Part shown: piece by piece, positions 59,816 through 64,000 of the stretch
Layout: every line of letters begins with the position of its first letter
How positions within the stretch are numbered: position 1 is the stretch's first letter
Source of the DNA: Vicia villosa
Lineage: Eukaryota > Streptophyta > Magnoliopsida > Fabales > Fabaceae
Assembly: GCF_029867415.1 (NCBI RefSeq)
Contig: NC_081186.1
Coordinates: 107,993,381 to 108,057,380 of the forward strand
Direction: 5' to 3'
DNA: 64,000 nucleotides
Notes under the pieces: generated by a model
What the model was told of the DNA's origin: nothing
Seen by the model: only the letters and a program-made list of their open reading frames with translations
Database searches by the model: none
Translations under genes and position numbers: made by a program

Positions 59816-62800
59816 TGACAAACATTGGGGAAGTAATGGTTAACAACCCCTCCTAGTAGATCTTCGCCATAAAATGCTACAGGCGGACTTATAAAGGTAC
59901 TTCTGATAGAGAAATTTAGGTGTGTATCAACCCCATCATTCAACATTTTGTGCAACTTTATCTTCATCAAGCAACTTTGAATAGTATTGACTCGTCCAAC
60001 ATAATTACCCATCTTAGACATGGGGAGACAATACCATGGATTGATATAAATACCATATACTACGAGGGCCAAATGTTGCATCTTTTCTCAATTTTCACTG
60101 TGTTGTAAAAGCTCTAACAATTTTAGTGAATTTTTTTATAGGTTAAAAAACAACAAGACATATGATGTATGAGACATAGAATAATGACAATCAAAATAAA
60201 TGGTCTTAAGCAATACAATAATCTGTCAAGAGTGAATGAAAATCCACAACAAGCAAGTAGGAGATAAAAGACAAGAATACAAAGAAACTTATTTACCCGA
60301 TTTCGATCAATTTGATTTAATATGGGGGGAAATCAACTCTCTCAATCACTATAGTTCTAAGAATTGTTACAAGAAATTACAAAAGAACTACTAAAAATTA
60401 GTCACAAAAGTTTCCAAAAACAAATCTTATTTTTTGAGTTTTTCCATTATTTCTAATTCTATCTATGAATCACGCAAGCCCAAAATTTTTAGAAGTGTTT
60501 TCCAATCCCTTTAAATACCTTCAAATGTATTCAAAATTCTAAGAACACAATTTCTACCTTTGACTCTTAAAGTTTCCCTAGGATTTCAAATTATTCTCTC
60601 CGTCTTCAGTTTTAAAGGTTTTGGAGACAATAATGATAGATATACATATTTATAATGACTAAAACCCAACATAACTATAACGAGCAAAAAATACGACCTA
60701 TCAACAAACAAATCTGCTAACTGAAATAACCAAACTTAATATCCACAAAATGATCAGCATGAATCATGATATTCGAGAACCGTCACCGCACTATAAACCC
60801 GTTGTTGCTACAATAGTTTTGTTGCCACCATGGTTCCGACGTCGTCAATTTTTCTATTGCTTTTTGATTTCCTACAACTTTGATTTATGAAAGTTACAAA
60901 ATAGAATTTCCTTAGCTTCATGTCATAATATTTTAAGACGTGTTTCGACTAATTGAATGAAGTAATTTATATTATGCTTGGGTAATTTTATCTCTTTTTC
61001 CTTAAATTAAACATTTCTACATTCATGCCAAATATGTTCTTGTGAGGCAAGCATAGTGAAGGAGGTGAATACAATAAAAATGTTTATTGTGAGGCATGAA
61101 CTTGACCATGTGAATAATAACTTATGTTTTGTAGCTAAAGATAAATTATATTTATGTGTCTAGTTAGTTGGTGACTCTATAGACATCAAATACAACAATA
61201 CATATTTGAAACTACGATATTTTATTTATTTATTTTTAAAAGGTGAATTTCAACAAAAATACATTACTATAAAACTTTCCATGATTTATTTATTTACTTT
61301 TAATATATTTGTTTTCCGAAAAATTGAAGTGGAAAAAGGGAATAGAAGATTTAGAGATATATTAAAAAGCAAAACTAGTTAAAAAGGCTATAGTGCAATT
61401 ATAAATAATTAATTCAATTTTTCTAAAGATCAATCCAAAATAATAGTTTAAATTAAAAGATAGAATATAGAATATTGTTATTTTTATAATATGATAAATG
61501 AGAAAATATGGTACACTTATCTAAAATTTAGCGGTGAATATATTTATGATCTTTTTAGATATCTCAAATTTTATTTTAATTTTTAATTTTTTTTTTTTTT
61601 TAAGAATGGTCATCTAACATTTTGGACTCTATTACTAATTCAGTCGTTAAGTAATAAATCGTCGCTAAAATCATCGTTAATTTTATCGCTAAGTTGTAGA
61701 AATAATTGCTAAGTTGCAGGAGGACTAAAAGTGTGGATGCAAAATTGTAAAAGATTCAGATATTTAAAACAAAATTTCAAATATTTAAAATTAGAGAAAT
61801 AATATTTAACTCTAAAATTTATTGACAATATTAACCTCCAAAATCTAGTAGATTTATTATTTCTTTTGCATTTTTCTTGCTCCTTTTAGTTTTAAATTTT
61901 GAGATTTCTATACAAAGTTCTGTGTTGAGTGTGACCTATTATAGTCTAGGACATTGACAACCATCCAATTCTATGCTAAGCTGTTTCATACCATTCTTAT
62001 TAAAAAATGATAAAATACTTGTACTACTACTAATGAAAGATCCTCTCTTCTTTTGATAATGTACAATCTCGTCTTGTTCCTCATCCAATCCAATCCTTGT
62101 CCTCGAGAAAGTGAGAAGACAAACTAAGTCTATATAGGACTGTTTCTTTGTCCCTTTACATGTGACTCATTTTATTAGTCCCTGCTTCTAACTATGTCCA
62201 TGTTCTTTTTTCCTTCTTCAGCATGTCTTGTTTCACTGCTTCTCATGCTCAGTTTCTGCTCACTCACTCACTGTCCAAACTTCATACTTCATCATAATGT
62301 TAAGTTTAATGAGTTAGAGAAATCATTTTGTGACATCAAAATTTTAATATCAAATACATTATATTTTTGATGTATTTAAGATTATGTCAAAAAAATATAT
62401 AAAGAATATCGAAATAAATAATTTAAAGTTATATAGATGTCAGACACCAATTCAAATAAATATATATAAATTTTTAGACGATGATTCAAATAGTGTGAAA
62501 CAAAAAATCGACAATATTTGTCTGAGTTTTCTAATTAATGTCATAACATAGTACAAATGTCGAACATTGATGCGCGCGAACATTGCAACACACAAATCTT
62601 AAGGTGTCACTTCATAGTTTATAAATCTATTTCGATATTATAAGATTGAATAATATATTTGTCCTGAGCCGATCTTAGATTAAACACGGTATAAGTTCAA
62701 TGATCGCCTATTGTATATATACCACCGCACAAAAATATTGATTTAAATATTAAAGTGCTAATATTGAAGATCAGCCTTGTATAATCATATTGGATTAATC

Positions 62801-63182
62801 TGTATCACTGCATCAAGAATCTACATCAGCGATCGTGATTCCGAAGAATATTCAAACTAGATCTATAAATATACAAACAAAAAAAAGAAAAAGAAGTTAT
62901 ATTTATATTTTGGTAAAAGTTAGTACTATTAAGAAATGAAGATAACTGAAGCAACCAGACTAGTCAAAGTAACTTCCCTCCTTAGAAAACAGTGACCCCA
63001 AAAATAAGGCCATGGACCTCACTACCCATAGACTCATCACTCACTCAACCTTCGTCATTCTTGGTACCACAACACATAAAAACCATCTCTTTTAGCTTCA
63101 ACATCTTTCTTTTTTCTTCCTTTTCTTCACCATCTTTTCTTCTGATTTCAAAAACCACCCTTTGAACAGAAAAAAAAAAAAC
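59816..63182. other. AT-rich intergenic region upstream of the remorin gene
   Basis: No gene is supported. A 93-codon minus-strand frame (60081-59800) is free of low complexity but matches nothing I know. The segment around 60300-60420, with TTTACCCGATTTCGATCAAT, resembles a decayed retroelement leader. The last 150 bp (63060-63182) are CT-rich and likely the remorin 5' leader. Confidence 0.4.
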
Positions 63183-64000
63183 ATGAACATGCATACAAAA
63201 AACAAAGACTATTACAACAACAACAACAACAACCCTTTTGTTGATGATTTCATTGATCCACTTTGCAACCTCAACCTAAGAGAAACCTCTGAGTTTGTCA
63301 AGTCTTTCCCACTACCAAACCCCAATGCAGTCAACACAAGATTCACCAATGATTCTTCAACTCACCTCAGAAAGCTAGAAGCTCCTTCAACACCAGGAAG
63401 ACCACTTTTCAGCTTCAGCTCTTCTTCATCTTCTCTTGCTGGAAGAAACAATCTTCCTAGAAAGAGTTTTCCTTCCAAATGGGATGATGCTGAAAAATGG
63501 CTCATAAGCACTTCCTGTCATGACTCACCAGCTCACAATAACAGCAACCTTAAACATGTTTCTTCAGATTCCTCAAACATTGGAACCAAACAATGTGATA
63601 ATAGTAATAATAGCTTTAAGCAGAAAGTGGAACAAAAGGTTTCAAAAGTTGTTACTAAATGTCAAAGTTCTTCTTCATCTTTGGACCACAATAAAGCTTT
63701 CAATGGAATCTCATATCCAACAGACATAGTTCTAAAAGGTTACTTTTCACAATCTACACTTTTCTGCTTTTTGTCTTAATTGAATTCTAAGCTTTTTTTC
63801 AACTTTTTTGCAATGTAGATAAGTTTACAGAAAGCATAGAACCAAAATTCATCTATTCAGAACCAACAAAAGAAGGATTCTTGTTTAAGAATCAAGCTTA
63901 TGATGAATCAATGAATAATGATGCTGCTTACACAGAAGTGATTCATGAGGTTAAGCACAAGGATGTTGGCACGGAGATGACTCCGTTGGGAAGTTCCACG
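63183..64000 (+). CDS. Remorin-family protein, N-terminal part (cut by the window edge)
   Basis: Exon 1 runs 63183-63738 and exon 2 from 63819 to the window edge, joined in phase across an 80-bp GT-AG intron. The start is the ATG at 63183; the open frame extends upstream only through a non-ATG codon. The 246 residues seen include an Asn-rich start (encoded by a CAA-type repeat) and PFVDDFIDPLCNLNLRETSE. They continue with a Ser-rich part, FPSKWDDAEKWLIS, and the motif KDVGTEMTPLGSS at the edge. The SKWDDAEKW and (R/K)D(M/V)GTEMTP motifs occur in this order in the disordered N-terminal region of long plant remorins, which are plasma-membrane nanodomain scaffolds. The diagnostic C-terminal coiled-coil remorin domain would lie to the right of the window, so the family call rests on the N-terminal motifs. 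Confidence 0.83.

Overview
This is a plant nuclear window, most likely from a papilionoid legume of the large-genome vetch/pea/clover type. The evidence is plant-style split genes, long AT-rich intergenic DNA, Ogre-type Ty3/gypsy LTRs that begin with the legume-typical start TGTCATACCCC, and dense nesting of plant transposon families. The species call is an inference; no organellar or bacterial features are present.

Only three host genes can be supported. (1) A complete FAB1-type 1-phosphatidylinositol-3-phosphate 5-kinase lies at 31821-40355 on +, with 11 coding exons that join into an open frame of 1817 codons. (2) A small three-exon gene lies at 42176-41322 on -. It encodes a 134-residue, probably plastid-targeted protein of unknown function and converges on FAB1. 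(3) The first two exons of a remorin-family gene lie at 63183 to the right edge on +.

The rest is mostly mobile DNA. From left to right: a partial Ogre-type LTR (1-2396, -); a copia-like LTR remnant; a dead MULE/FAR1-type transposase; a complete Ty3/gypsy element (5205-13022) with a GCCTG target duplication and about 99% identical LTRs around a decayed interior; a TIR element (13268-20256) carrying a dead plant-mobile-domain (PMD/MAIN-like) gene and split by a 3.7-kb solo Ogre-type LTR with a GTCCC duplication; a truncated L1-like LINE; a Helitron (23632-26508, -) carrying an RPA-like pseudogene; a Ty3/gypsy gag remnant; MITEs around and within FAB1; a decayed Ty1/copia element (43496-48532, -); a hAT remnant sitting inside a (TA)n tract; a Stowaway-type MITE; a non-autonomous CACTA element (55548-57035); and a second, smaller TIR element (57375-59077) with the same architecture as the PMD element.

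The most unusual signal is shared by the two TIR elements at 13268-20256 and 57375-59077. Both have long imperfect TIRs, AT-rich direct repeats of about 8 bp, and subterminal arrays of short near-perfect palindromes (half-sites CTTCCGTAGATG and TTCGGAAATG). One encodes a plant mobile domain protein and the other encodes a short acidic-tailed ORF. They look like members of one transposon lineage whose terminal recognition code is built from hairpins.
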